Source: Pseudomonas laurylsulfativorans
Lineage (GTDB): Bacteria; Pseudomonadota; Gammaproteobacteria; Pseudomonadales; Pseudomonadaceae
Reading direction: 5' to 3'
NCBI RefSeq assembly: GCF_002906155.1
Contig: NZ_MUJK01000009.1
Coordinates: forward strand, 1-64,000
Length of the DNA: 64,000 nucleotides
The notes beneath the pieces were generated by a model that made no database searches, was not told the origin of the DNA, and was given only the letters and a program-made list of their open reading frames with translations. The translations under genes were made by a program, and so were the position numbers. Below, in pieces: positions 34,971 through 43,751 of the stretch (position 1 is the first letter of the stretch; every line of letters begins with the position of its first letter).

Positions 34971-35004
34971 ACAAAAAAGCCCCAGACCCATAAGGCCTGA
35001 GGCT
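34971..35004 (-). terminator. Terminator of the tRNA-Arg gene
   Basis: On the minus strand AGCCTCAGGCC pairs with GGTCTGGGGCT around a TTATG loop and is followed by a run of T residues. Confidence 0.75.
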
Positions 35005-35021
35005 TTCTCGTTACAGCGGTA

Positions 35022-35098
35022 TGGTGCACCAGGCGGGATTCGAACCCACGACCCCTGCCTTCGGAGGGCAGTACTCTATCCAGCTGAGCTACTGGTGC
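35022..35098 (-). tRNA. tRNA-Arg, anticodon CCG
   Basis: A 77-nt cloverleaf on the minus strand. The acceptor stem is GCACCAG paired with CTGGTGC followed by ACCA-type end (CCA encoded). The anticodon arm is CTGCC-CTCCGAA-GGCAG, giving anticodon CCG, and the T arm carries GGTTCGAATCC. No integrase or duplicated 3' end was seen beside it. Confidence 0.95.
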
Positions 35099-35275
35099 AA
35101 TGCGGGCGCCATGATACTCATATGCACTGCGGGCGTCCATGCTGCTGATTCGCCTGCGTTTATTACAAGCGTAACGGACGTTTGCTACGTTGATCAGAAA
35201 ATATGGGCAAAAGCGTCGTTTTCGTTCTTTTTTTCGAACAGGCTATTGTCCTTTACCCCCTTTGATCCTAGGATT

Positions 35276-35293
35276 CGTTTGAGATTTCAAACG
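35276..35293. promoter_or_regulatory. Palindromic site upstream of gabD
   Basis: CGTTTGA-GATT-TCAAACG is an exact inverted repeat with 7-bp arms. It lies about 160 bp before gabD in the 352-bp gap 35099-35450, which otherwise holds no gene. A regulator site is plausible but unidentified. Confidence 0.4.
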
Positions 35294-35450
35294 CTCTTGT
35301 CTGGGTGCTGAACCGCACGATTTGAATCAGTGCGCTATTTATGTGCTTCAGCCCGGTGAATGATTTCCCTGACGGCAGCCTATCGAGGCGCCTTTCTACA
35401 ATCATAATTCGCTCCGCATCTTTAATGCGGTGCTGTTAAGGAAAGCCGAC

Positions 35451-36893
35451 ATGCAGCTTAAAGACACCCAGTTGTTCCGCCAGCAAGCCTTCATCGATGG
35501 CGCGTGGGTTGATGCGGACAATGGTCAGACGATCAAGGTCAACAACCCGGCAACGGGCGAAATTCTGGGCACCGTGCCGAAAATGGGCGCTGCCGAAACC
35601 CGCCGTGCGATCGAAGCTGCTGACAAAGCGCTGCCGGCCTGGCGTGCACTGACCGCCAAAGAGCGCGCAGGCAAACTGCGTCGCTGGTACGAGCTGATCA
35701 TCGAGAACCAGGACGACCTGGCTCGCCTGATGACCATGGAACAAGGCAAGCCACTGGCCGAAGCCAAGGGCGAAATCGTTTACGCCGCTTCCTTCATCGA
35801 ATGGTTCGCCGAAGAAGCCAAGCGCATCTACGGTGACGTGATTCCGGGCCACCAGCCAGACAAGCGCCTGATCGTGATCAAGCAGCCAATCGGCGTGACC
35901 GCTGCTATCACCCCGTGGAACTTCCCGGCTGCCATGATTACCCGTAAAGCCGGCCCGGCCCTGGCCGCCGGTTGCACCATGGTCCTCAAGCCTGCTTCGC
36001 AAACTCCGTTTTCCGCTTTCGCCTTGGCTGAACTGGCCCAGCGTGCCGGCATCCCGGCTGGCGTGTTCAGCGTGGTTTCGGGCAGCGCCGGCGACATCGG
36101 CAGCGAGCTGACCAGCAACCCGATCGTACGCAAGCTGTCCTTCACCGGTTCGACCGAAATCGGTCGTCAACTGATGTCGGAATGCGCCAAGGACATCAAG
36201 AAAGTGTCCCTGGAACTGGGCGGCAACGCGCCGTTCATCGTGTTCGACGACGCGGACCTGGATAAGGCCGTCGAAGGCGCGATCATTTCCAAATACCGCA
36301 ACAACGGCCAGACCTGCGTCTGCGCCAACCGCCTGTACATTCAGGATTCGGTCTACGACGCGTTCGCCGAGAAGCTGAAAGTGGCTGTGGCCAAGCTCAA
36401 GATCGGTAACGGTCTGGAAGACGGCACCACCACTGGCCCGCTGATCGACGAAAAAGCCGTGGCCAAGGTGCAAGAGCACATTGCCGACGCCGTTTCCAAA
36501 GGCGCCACCGTGCTGTCCGGCGGCAAGTCGATGGAAGGTAACTTCTTCGAACCGACCATCCTGACCAACGTGCCGAACAACGCTGCCGTGGCCAAGGAAG
36601 AAACCTTCGGCCCACTGGCTCCACTGTTCCGCTTCAAAGACGAAGCCGACGTGATCGCGATGTCCAACGACACCGAGTTCGGCCTGGCCTCGTACTTCTA
36701 TGCCCGCGACCTGGGTCGTGTGTTCCGTGTGGCTGAAGCCCTGGAATACGGCATGGTCGGCGTCAACACCGGTCTGATCTCCAACGAAGTCGCGCCGTTC
36801 GGCGGCATCAAGGCTTCGGGCCTGGGCCGTGAAGGCTCCAAGTACGGCATCGAAGATTACCTGGAAATCAAATACCTCTGCCTGGGCATCTAA
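35451..36893 (+). CDS. gabD: NADP-dependent succinate-semialdehyde dehydrogenase
   Basis: Oxidises succinate semialdehyde to succinate, the last step of the GABA shunt, in the cytoplasm. The 480-residue aldehyde dehydrogenase has the cofactor region ITPWNFPAAMITRKAGPALAAG, the Glu motif LELGGNAPF, and the catalytic Cys in NNGQTCVCANR, the paired-Cys form typical of GabD. The ATG at 35451 follows AAGGAAA. gabT lies downstream, supporting the role. Confidence 0.95.
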   Translation: MQLKDTQLFRQQAFIDGAWVDADNGQTIKVNNPATGEILGTVPKMGAAETRRAIEAADKALPAWRALTAKERAGKLRRWYELIIENQDDLARLMTMEQGKPLAEAKGEIVYAASFIEWFAEEAKRIYGDVIPGHQPDKRLIVIKQPIGVTAAITPWNFPAAMITRKAGPALAAGCTMVLKPASQTPFSAFALAELAQRAGIPAGVFSVVSGSAGDIGSELTSNPIVRKLSFTGSTEIGRQLMSECAKDIKKVSLELGGNAPFIVFDDADLDKAVEGAIISKYRNNGQTCVCANRLYIQDSVYDAFAEKLKVAVAKLKIGNGLEDGTTTGPLIDEKAVAKVQEHIADAVSKGATVLSGGKSMEGNFFEPTILTNVPNNAAVAKEETFGPLAPLFRFKDEADVIAMSNDTEFGLASYFYARDLGRVFRVAEALEYGMVGVNTGLISNEVAPFGGIKASGLGREGSKYGIEDYLEIKYLCLGI

Positions 36894-36915
36894 GCCGGGG
36901 AGAGCATTGCTTCAA

Positions 36916-36949
36916 GCGCAAAGGGCACGAGAGCGCTGTCCCTTTGCGC
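36916..36949. terminator. Long hairpin between gabD and gabT
   Basis: GCGCAAAGGG and CCCTTTGCGC are exact 10-bp arms around a 14-nt loop. No T-run follows, so it is more likely an RNA-stabilising or attenuating structure than a full terminator. Confidence 0.5.
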
Positions 36950-37078
36950 CGCTTCAAACCGGAATATTCTCGGTGACCGGGAACGCTGTGGCAGTCGATC
37001 ATCGCATGCTGCCGCCGTTGATCCCCGTCGCTTTATCCTTGAACCACGCCGACCGATGAGCGGCGAATGAGGAATGTA

Positions 37079-38356
37079 ATGAGCAAGACTAACGCTGATT
37101 TGATGGCCCGCCGTACCAATGCAGTTCCACGTGGTGTTGGCCAGATTCACCCGATCTTCGCCGAGTCCGCGAAGAACGCTACCGTGACTGACGTTGAAGG
37201 TCGCGAGTTCATCGACTTCGCCGGCGGTATCGCTGTGCTGAACACCGGCCACGTGCACCCGAAAATCATCGCGGCCGTGACCGAGCAACTGAACAAGCTG
37301 ACCCACACCTGCTTCCAGGTTCTGGCCTACGAGCCGTACGTGGAAGTGTGCGAAAAAATCAACGCCAAGGTGCCAGGTGATTTCGCCAAGAAAACCCTGC
37401 TGGTGACCACTGGTTCCGAAGCCGTGGAAAACTCGATCAAGATCGCCCGCGCCGCCACTGGCCGTGCCGGCGTGATCGCGTTCACCGGCGCTTACCACGG
37501 TCGCACCATGATGACCCTGGGCCTGACCGGTAAAGTCGTGCCTTACTCGGCCGGCATGGGCCTGATGCCAGGCGGCATCTTCCGCGCGCTGTACCCGAAC
37601 GAATTGCACGGTGTGAGCATCGACGATTCGATCGCTTCCATCGAGCGGATCTTCAAGAACGATGCCGAGCCGAAAGACATCGCTGCGATCATCATCGAGC
37701 CGGTTCAGGGCGAAGGTGGTTTCTACGTCGCTCCGCAAGCATTCATGAAGCGTCTGCGTGCCCTGTGCGACCAGCACGGCATCCTGCTGATCGCTGATGA
37801 AGTACAGACTGGCGCTGGTCGTACCGGTACCTTCTTCGCCATGGAACAGATGGGCGTTGCTGCCGACCTGACCACCTTCGCCAAATCCATCGCTGGCGGC
37901 TTCCCGCTGGCCGGTGTGTGCGGCAAGGCCGAATACATGGACGCCATCGCTCCAGGTGGCCTGGGCGGCACCTACGCGGGTAGCCCGATCGCTTGCGCCG
38001 CGGCCCTGGCCGTGATGGAAGTGTTCGAAGAAGAAAACTTGCTGGATCGTTGCAAGGCTGTTGGCGAGCGTCTGGTAACCGGCCTGAAGGCCATCCAGGC
38101 CAAGTACCCGGTGATCGGTGAAGTCCGTGCCCTGGGCGCGATGATCGCTGTCGAGCTGTTCGAAAACGGCGACAGCCACAAGCCGAACGCTGCAGCCGTG
38201 GCGTCCGTTGTGGCCAAGGCTCGCGACAAGGGTCTGATCCTGTTGTCCTGCGGCACCTACGGCAACGTTCTGCGCGTCCTGGTACCGCTGACCTCGCCGG
38301 ACGAGCAACTGGACAAAGGCCTGGCGATCATCGAAGAGTGCTTCTCCGAGCTCTGA
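37079..38356 (+). CDS. gabT: 4-aminobutyrate aminotransferase
   Basis: Transfers the amino group of GABA to 2-oxoglutarate, giving succinate semialdehyde for GabD. The 425-residue class-III PLP enzyme shows TGSEAVENSIKIARAATGR, the carboxylate-binding FTGAYHGRT, LLIADEVQTGAGRTGTFFA, and the PLP lysine in TFAKSIAGG. The ATG at 37079 has GAGGAA upstream. It is 185 bp after gabD with a hairpin between, so the two may share one transcript at different levels. Confidence 0.95.
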   Translation: MSKTNADLMARRTNAVPRGVGQIHPIFAESAKNATVTDVEGREFIDFAGGIAVLNTGHVHPKIIAAVTEQLNKLTHTCFQVLAYEPYVEVCEKINAKVPGDFAKKTLLVTTGSEAVENSIKIARAATGRAGVIAFTGAYHGRTMMTLGLTGKVVPYSAGMGLMPGGIFRALYPNELHGVSIDDSIASIERIFKNDAEPKDIAAIIIEPVQGEGGFYVAPQAFMKRLRALCDQHGILLIADEVQTGAGRTGTFFAMEQMGVAADLTTFAKSIAGGFPLAGVCGKAEYMDAIAPGGLGGTYAGSPIACAAALAVMEVFEEENLLDRCKAVGERLVTGLKAIQAKYPVIGEVRALGAMIAVELFENGDSHKPNAAAVASVVAKARDKGLILLSCGTYGNVLRVLVPLTSPDEQLDKGLAIIEECFSEL

Positions 38357-38378
38357 TCACCGAGTGTGACCTGATCCA

Positions 38379-38406
38379 CAAAAAACCCGCTTCGGCGGGT
38401 TTTTTC
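38379..38406 (+). terminator. Rho-independent terminator of gabT
   Basis: AAAACCCGCTTCGGCGGGTTTT stem (20-nt core ACCCGC-TTCG-GCGGGT) followed by T residues. Confidence 0.92.
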
Positions 38407-38492
38407 ATGCCCCTTGAAACACATCCTGCGCATTAACGCTGTATCGAATGGCCAGCATTGGCTAAGGTTTCCGCATTGCCAGGGAGAGCTGT

Positions 38493-39707
38493 ATGACAAC
38501 TGTCATTTTACCCGCGGTTCCGAGAGTACTGATTGCCGAGGCCGACCCATGGTCTCGGGATCTGCTAAAGGAAGTGTTGTTGAACGTACGCTGCGATGCG
38601 CGGCTGGATTTGTGCGCCGATGGCCAGCAAGCGCTGGAGTTATTGGCTGCCAACCCCTATGACCTGGTGATCGCCGACTGGGAGTTGCCGGGCGTCGATG
38701 GCCTGAATGTCCTGCGCAGCGTCCGCCGGCGCAAACGCAATCCACCCTTGCCGTTCATTCTGATGAGCAGTCGCAACGACAGTGCCAGCGTGCGCGAGGC
38801 CTTGCCGCTGGCACCGGCCGCGTACCTGACCAAGCCCCTGAACATGGACAGCCTGACTCATCGGTTGCAGGGGTTGCTGCTGAACGCCGGTGAAGAAGTC
38901 TCGTGCGAAGTGCCGTCGCTGGCGCCGGGCATGACGTTGTCGGTGTATCTGGAGCGTCGACGTGAATTGGCCGACGGCGCGCCGCTGATGACCGACGTGC
39001 AGGTGGCGGTCAAACGCAGCCTCAATCCCAACGGTCTCGACCTGACGGTGCTGGAAGACGAAATTCGCACCGATCCGCAGATCACTGCGGTGCTGATCGC
39101 CGCCGCCAACAGTGCGGCCCAGCACCGCGGCGTCGCGGTGCAAACCCTGTCCCAGGCGCTGCATTGCCTGGGCACCGGGCAGAGCATGAACCTGATTCTC
39201 GGGCTGGCGCTCAAACGCAGCGCCCGGCTCAGCGATCCGCAATTGGCCGACTATGCCGAGCGTTATTGGGGCCTGTCACTGCACACCGCCGAATACGCCC
39301 GAACCCTGGCGCGTTTGCTCGATCTGGATCAGGAGCGCTGCTATTGCGCCGGCATGTTGCATCGTCTCGGCGATTTGGCGTTGCTGCGCTGTTTGCAGGA
39401 GTGGAAACAGGCTGGCGGCGAACTCGACGAGCTGGAGGAAGTGGGTGAAGCGCTGGTTGAATATGGCGCGGCCTATGGTTCTGCCCTGCGCACGCGCTGG
39501 CGTCTGCCACTGGAGTTGCGGGAGCTGATTGCGGCGGCCTACCAGCTCGGTGGCGGGGTTTACTCCCGCGAAGCGTTGGTGATGAACATGGCGGCGCAAA
39601 TGGCGCGCCTGACCGAGCATGAGGGCATCGAGGCGCTGGCGAAGAGCCGGACGGCGCGGTTGCTCAAGATTGGCTTGCCGGAGTTGATGCGCCTGCGCAA
39701 AAAATAG
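38493..39707 (+). CDS. Response regulator with HDOD output domain
   Basis: Cytoplasmic signalling protein, 404 residues. An N-terminal receiver domain (about 10-130) has the acidic EAD pocket, the phospho-acceptor Asp in DLVIADWELPG, Ser in LMSSR and Lys in YLTKPL. An HDOD domain follows (about 165-370), from NPNGLDLTVLEDEIRTDPQ to the end. HDOD lacks the metal-dependent hydrolase residues and usually acts as a protein-binding module. No kinase is adjacent. The same gene follows gabT in P. aeruginosa as I remember it. Confidence 0.85.
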   Translation: MTTVILPAVPRVLIAEADPWSRDLLKEVLLNVRCDARLDLCADGQQALELLAANPYDLVIADWELPGVDGLNVLRSVRRRKRNPPLPFILMSSRNDSASVREALPLAPAAYLTKPLNMDSLTHRLQGLLLNAGEEVSCEVPSLAPGMTLSVYLERRRELADGAPLMTDVQVAVKRSLNPNGLDLTVLEDEIRTDPQITAVLIAAANSAAQHRGVAVQTLSQALHCLGTGQSMNLILGLALKRSARLSDPQLADYAERYWGLSLHTAEYARTLARLLDLDQERCYCAGMLHRLGDLALLRCLQEWKQAGGELDELEEVGEALVEYGAAYGSALRTRWRLPLELRELIAAAYQLGGGVYSREALVMNMAAQMARLTEHEGIEALAKSRTARLLKIGLPELMRLRKK

Positions 39708-39719
39708 TCCTGACCCATG

Positions 39720-39745
39720 ACCTGTAGGAGCTGGCTTGTCGGATC
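39720..39745. repeat. REP element, left flank of the GGDEF remnant
   Basis: CCTGTAGGAGCTGGCTTGTC followed by GGATCG, a slightly diverged half of the local REP family. Confidence 0.65.
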
Positions 39746-39972
39746 GCCGCGTACAGCCGGGAAATACCGCTGCGAACTCCTCACCGCCAATGCGCCCGAA
39801 CAAGTCGCCCCGGCGCAACGCTGCACGGCCGCTTTCGGCAATGCGTTGCAACACGTTGTCGCCTGCCTGGTGACCGTAGGTATCGTTGATCGTTTTGAAG
39901 TCATCGATGTCCAGCATCAGAAACGACAGCGGCTCGCCCTGTTGCCGGACGGTACGGTCAGTTCGGGATAAC
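39742..39972 (-). pseudogene. Fragment of a GGDEF (diguanylate cyclase) gene
   Basis: The minus strand encodes about 75 residues that clearly come from a GGDEF domain: LSRTDRTVRQQGEPLSFLML, then DIDDFKTINDTYGHQAGDN, and GRIGGEEFAAVFPG (active site GGEEF). Before and after this piece the similarity stops at REP-like sequences, and there is no sensor part or proper start. It is therefore a remnant rather than a gene. The 341-bp gap 39708-40048 consists of this fragment and REPs. Confidence 0.8.
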
Positions 39973-39977
39973 GCGGG

Positions 39978-40048
39978 CCGGTAGGAGTCCGGCTTGCCGG
40001 CGATGGCGTTTTTCAGGGCGCTATCGCCGACAAGCCGGCTCCTACAGG
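39978..40048. repeat. REPIN, right flank of the GGDEF remnant
   Basis: GGTAGGAGTCCGGCTTGCCG and the inverted CGACAAGCCGGCTCCTACAG bracket a short spacer and end just beside the desA stop codon. Confidence 0.8.
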
Positions 40049-41230
40049 TCAGGCAGCAGGACGCAGAGAGTAGGTTTTCAACTGATCGGCGAAGTCGCGC
40101 AGGGATTGAATCCCGCTGGCTTCGGCTTCGTGTACCCAGTCCTTGATGGCCGCCAGCATGTCGTGACCATTTGAGCTGGTCTTGACCCAGATCTGCTGCA
40201 GGGCCAGGCGTTTCTCGTAAATTACCTTCAGCGCCTGGCTGTGCTCGAGCATGTTCTGGATGCGCACGTGGTGTTTGTCATCCAGCAGGCTGGTCTCCCG
40301 CGAAAGCAGGCGTTTGGCCCGGTGGAACTGGTGACGCACCGAATGATCGACCTTTTCCAGCTCTTGCTTGACCAGCGGGCCGATCACCAGTTTGCGGTAC
40401 TGGGCCATGATCTGGAAACGGTTGTTGAGGATCGCCATGGCGGTGTCCATGTCCAGGTTGCCCTTGCCTTCGACACGGTGGGCAATCGGCGCAACCCGTT
40501 GAACCTTGGCCAGGCGCAGGAAGCTGAAGACTTGAATCCACGCCCAGCCCAGGTCGAATTCCCACTTCTTCACCGACAGTTTTGCCGAGTTAGGGTAGGT
40601 GTGATGGTTGTTATGCAGTTCTTCGCCACCAATCAGGATGCCCCACGGCACCAGGTTGGTCGCCGCATCGCGGCATTCGAAGTTGCGGTAGCCAATGGCA
40701 TGGCCCAGGCCATTGACCACGCCGGCGGCCCAGACCGGAATCCACATCATCTGGATCGCCCAGATGGTGATACCGATGGTGCCGAACAGCAGCAGGTCGA
40801 TGACGCCCATGATCGCCACGCCCAGCAGCGGGAAGCGGCTGTAGAGGTTGCGTTCGATCCAGTCTTCGGGGCAGTTCTTGCCGTAGATGCGCAGCGTCTC
40901 GGGGTTTTCCGCTTCGGCGCGGTACAGTTCGGCGCCTTTGCGCAGCACCGTGGACAAACCCTTGACGACCGGACTGTGCGGGTCATCGACGGTTTCGCAT
41001 TTGGCGTGATGCTTGCGGTGGATAGCGGTCCACTCGCGGGTGTTCTGTGCCGTGGTCAGCCACAGCCAGAATCGGAAGAAATGCTTGAGGCCCCCATTCA
41101 GCTCCAGAGAGCGATGGGCCGAGTAACGATGCAGATAGACCGTGACGGCGATGATCGTGACATGAGTCATCAGCAGGGTAACTGCCACCAGAGACCAGGG
41201 CGACAAGCCAAGAAAACCTTCGTACCACAT
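40049..41230 (-). CDS. desA: Delta-9 acyl-lipid/acyl-CoA desaturase-like fatty acid desaturase
   Basis: Membrane di-iron enzyme that puts a double bond into existing acyl chains. The 393-residue protein has hydrophobic segments (about 10-30, 45-60, 140-175) and the three histidine boxes HRYSAH, HRKHH and HNNHH. The C-terminal 130 residues form the helical tail of the proteobacterial DesA type. Divergent from the PAS-GGDEF-EAL gene, as in P. aeruginosa, where this desaturase acts on phospholipid acyl chains. Confidence 0.88.
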   Translation of the reverse strand: MWYEGFLGLSPWSLVAVTLLMTHVTIIAVTVYLHRYSAHRSLELNGGLKHFFRFWLWLTTAQNTREWTAIHRKHHAKCETVDDPHSPVVKGLSTVLRKGAELYRAEAENPETLRIYGKNCPEDWIERNLYSRFPLLGVAIMGVIDLLLFGTIGITIWAIQMMWIPVWAAGVVNGLGHAIGYRNFECRDAATNLVPWGILIGGEELHNNHHTYPNSAKLSVKKWEFDLGWAWIQVFSFLRLAKVQRVAPIAHRVEGKGNLDMDTAMAILNNRFQIMAQYRKLVIGPLVKQELEKVDHSVRHQFHRAKRLLSRETSLLDDKHHVRIQNMLEHSQALKVIYEKRLALQQIWVKTSSNGHDMLAAIKDWVHEAEASGIQSLRDFADQLKTYSLRPAA

Positions 41231-41377
41231 AGGCTATAGGGCCCTCGATAAAGAAAAAAGCAGCCGTTGCATTATCACTAAGCCCACACAGAAAACCAGT
41301 CGCCCTTTCAGATAAGAGTGGCTGGGTGTGTCTTTAGACTATAATTCCAACCTTTTTGTAAGGACATGGATTGCCGG

Positions 41378-43297
41378 ATGTCTGCCACCTATCGCGATGC
41401 CTTGCGTGCAGCGCTGCTCTATCTGTTGCTTTCTGTGATTTGGCTTCAGATCAGTGGCTATTTATTGAACAGTTTCTTCGATAGCTCTGCCGAGCGACTG
41501 CGATGGCAACTGATCAACGGTTACGTTTGGGTTCTGTTTAGCGCCGGGTTGATCTTCATTGCCCGGGCGCGGTTGCTGCGGTGCTTGGGCATCGGCGCCA
41601 CTTTGCGCGAGCGCAATACCAACCGCGAGCGTCTGCGCCAGGCAGCGGCAGTGTTCGACTGCACTCGCGAAGGCGTGCTGGTCACCAATCGGGAAGGCGT
41701 GATCGTCCATGTGAACCGGGCCTTTATGGAAATCACCGGTTATGGCTGTGAGGACGTGCTGGGGCAGCGGCCCAATATGTTCAAGTCGGGACACCATCCA
41801 GCGCAATTCTATCAAGCGATGTTCGCCGCGCTTGCAAGCACCGGGGAGTGGAGCGGGGAAATCTGGAACCGGCGTAAAAGCGGTGAAATTTACCCGCAAT
41901 GGCAGACGATCCGCCTGATCCGTGATGACAGCGGCCAGCCGAGTCAGTTCGTGGCGGTGTTTTCCGATATCAGTGCAATCAAGAGCTCTGAGCGCGAGTT
42001 GATGCACCTGGCGCACCACGACCCGCTGACGGACCTGCCAAACCGCCTGCTGTTCACCGACCGCGCCGAACAGGCCCTGGCCTCGGCACAGGTCCACAAG
42101 CGTGGTTGCGCGCTGCTGATGATCGATCTCGATCACTTCAAGATGATCAACGACAGCCTTGGGCACACCATCGGCGATCAGTTGCTCAAGGCCGTGGCCG
42201 GGCGTCTGGCTGCCATGTTCGGCCCGGGCATCACCCTGGCGCGGCTGGGTGGGGATGAGTTCGCCGTACTCGCCGAAAGCTGTCCGCAACTGATTCAGGC
42301 CGCTGCGTTGGCCCAGCGGATTATCGATGGCCTTAAAGAGTCGTTCCCCATTGATGGGCACCAGCTGTTCATCAACACCAGCATCGGTATCAGCCTGTTC
42401 CCCAGTGATGCCCTGAGCGTCGAGCAGCTGCTGCGTAACGCCGACACGGCGCTGTTCAAGGCCAAGAGCTCGGGGCGCAATGATTATGCCTTGTACACCG
42501 AAGAGCTGACGGCCCACGCCCAGCAACGGGTCGAGATCGCCTTCGAATTGCGCCGCGCCCTGGACCAGCAAGAGCTGCGGGTTCATTACCAGCCGGTTCA
42601 CGACCTCAAGAGCGGTCGCCTGATTGGCGTCGAGGCGCTGGTGCGCTGGCAGCATCCACAGCGGGGGCTGGTGTCGCCGGCGGAGTTCATTCCAGTCGCC
42701 GAACGAACCGGCCTGATCGCCGAAATCGATGCCTGGGTGATGGCGCAGGCGTGCCAGCAGATGTGCCACTGGCAGCAGGACGGGGTGGTGCTGTCGTTCG
42801 TCGCGGTCAACGTTTCTTCGCGCCTGTTCGCCCGTCGTGAGCTGTATCAGCAGGTGGCGCAGGTGCTGCGCGAAACCGGGCTGGAGCCGGCTTATCTGGA
42901 ACTGGAGGTTACCGAAAGTGCGGTGATGGAGGACCCGGAAGTCGCGCTGGAACAGATGCATCGTCTACGCGAGTTGGGGGTGCGTCTGGCCATAGACGAC
43001 TTCGGTACAGGTTACTCATCGCTGCTGCGGCTCAAGCGTCTGCCGGTGCAGAAGTTGAAAATCGACCAGGGCTTCGTCGCTGGACTGCCGTGGGATGAGG
43101 ATGATGCGGCGATCTCGCGGGTGATCATTGCACTGGCCCAAAGCATGGGCATGCAGGTCCATGCCGAGGGGATCGAACAGGTTGAGCAGGCGGCATTTCT
43201 GCTCGAACAGGGATGTGATCTGGGGCAGGGGTATTGGTTCGGGCGGCCGGTGCCGGCGGCGCAACTGGATTGGGCTCATGCCCCGGTTATCGCCTGA
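41378..43297 (+). CDS. Membrane-anchored PAS-GGDEF-EAL c-di-GMP enzyme
   Basis: Makes or breaks c-di-GMP. About 639 residues: two N-terminal transmembrane helices (about 10-30 and 46-65), a PAS domain (about 88-195), a GGDEF domain with intact GGDEF in LARLGGDEFAVL and no RxxD inhibitory site before it, and an EAL domain with intact EALVRWQHP. Both catalytic signatures are kept, so it may be bifunctional, or GTP binding may tune the phosphodiesterase. ATG 41366 is an alternative start but sits only one base after AAGGA. c-di-GMP controls LapA retention elsewhere in this window. Confidence 0.88.
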   Translation: MSATYRDALRAALLYLLLSVIWLQISGYLLNSFFDSSAERLRWQLINGYVWVLFSAGLIFIARARLLRCLGIGATLRERNTNRERLRQAAAVFDCTREGVLVTNREGVIVHVNRAFMEITGYGCEDVLGQRPNMFKSGHHPAQFYQAMFAALASTGEWSGEIWNRRKSGEIYPQWQTIRLIRDDSGQPSQFVAVFSDISAIKSSERELMHLAHHDPLTDLPNRLLFTDRAEQALASAQVHKRGCALLMIDLDHFKMINDSLGHTIGDQLLKAVAGRLAAMFGPGITLARLGGDEFAVLAESCPQLIQAAALAQRIIDGLKESFPIDGHQLFINTSIGISLFPSDALSVEQLLRNADTALFKAKSSGRNDYALYTEELTAHAQQRVEIAFELRRALDQQELRVHYQPVHDLKSGRLIGVEALVRWQHPQRGLVSPAEFIPVAERTGLIAEIDAWVMAQACQQMCHWQQDGVVLSFVAVNVSSRLFARRELYQQVAQVLRETGLEPAYLELEVTESAVMEDPEVALEQMHRLRELGVRLAIDDFGTGYSSLLRLKRLPVQKLKIDQGFVAGLPWDEDDAAISRVIIALAQSMGMQVHAEGIEQVEQAAFLLEQGCDLGQGYWFGRPVPAAQLDWAHAPVIA

Positions 43298-43320
43298 TTT
43301 AACCCCGCAGGAATTTTTTG

Positions 43321-43352
43321 GGGCTTGAAAGCGGGCGATTGCCCTCAAGCCC
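43321..43352 (+). terminator. Hairpin after the GGDEF-EAL gene
   Basis: GGGCTTGA (43321-43328) pairs with TCAAGCCC (43345-43352), with a nested GGGC-GATT-GCCC stem. Moderately T-rich downstream. Confidence 0.55.
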
Positions 43353-43388
43353 TTGTCTCTTCAAGTAATCTCTTCTGGTTATATAAAC

Positions 43389-43413
43389 ATTCTTAAATAG
43401 TCTTTTTAAGAAT
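43389..43413. promoter_or_regulatory. Inverted repeat upstream of oscA-sbp-cysTWA
   Basis: ATTCTTAAA (43389-43397) and TTTAAGAAT (43405-43413) are exact 9-bp arms with a 7-bp spacer, 15 bp before a -10-like TAGTAT (43428-43433). A position just upstream of the core promoter suits an activator such as CysB; that identity is inferred. Confidence 0.55.
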
Positions 43414-43494
43414 ATCAACGCGCCTCTAGTATTGCTCTCACGCCGCAAGCAGTGCCGACACTGCGAGGCAACCTCTCAGTGAAGGAGCAGCAAT

Positions 43495-43677
43495 ATGAGC
43501 GCATCCCTGCGTAGCGTCGACGGTCAAGACGAAGCCACCATCCTGCGTGAAATCCAGAGTGCCCTGCGCGACCTGCGCTTTGGTGCCGTGGAAATCACCG
43601 TGCACAACGCCCAGGTGGTGCAGATCGAACGCAAAGAAAAATTCCGTTTGCAGCAGCCAGGCAATAAGTCGGGCTGA
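43495..43677 (+). CDS. oscA: OscA small sulfur-metabolism protein (DUF2292)
   Basis: A 60-residue protein of the DUF2292 family, recognisable by ILREIQSALRDLRFGAVEIT and VHNAQVVQIERKEKFRLQ. In pseudomonads oscA lies before sbp and is needed for use of organosulfur compounds under some conditions; its mechanism is not established. Here sbp follows after 74 bp, as in that locus. GAAGGAG precedes the ATG. Confidence 0.88.
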   Translation: MSASLRSVDGQDEATILREIQSALRDLRFGAVEITVHNAQVVQIERKEKFRLQQPGNKSG

Positions 43678-43751
43678 GGCGAAACAGGCATCGCGGTTCC
43701 CGTTATCCATAAGAAAAAGCCAACACACCAAGAATTCCAGGAGCTTTCATC

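Noticed and set aside
35022..35098. tRNA-Arg as integration site of a mobile element
   Set aside because: No integrase, no direct repeat of the tRNA 3' end and only ordinary chromosomal genes on both sides.
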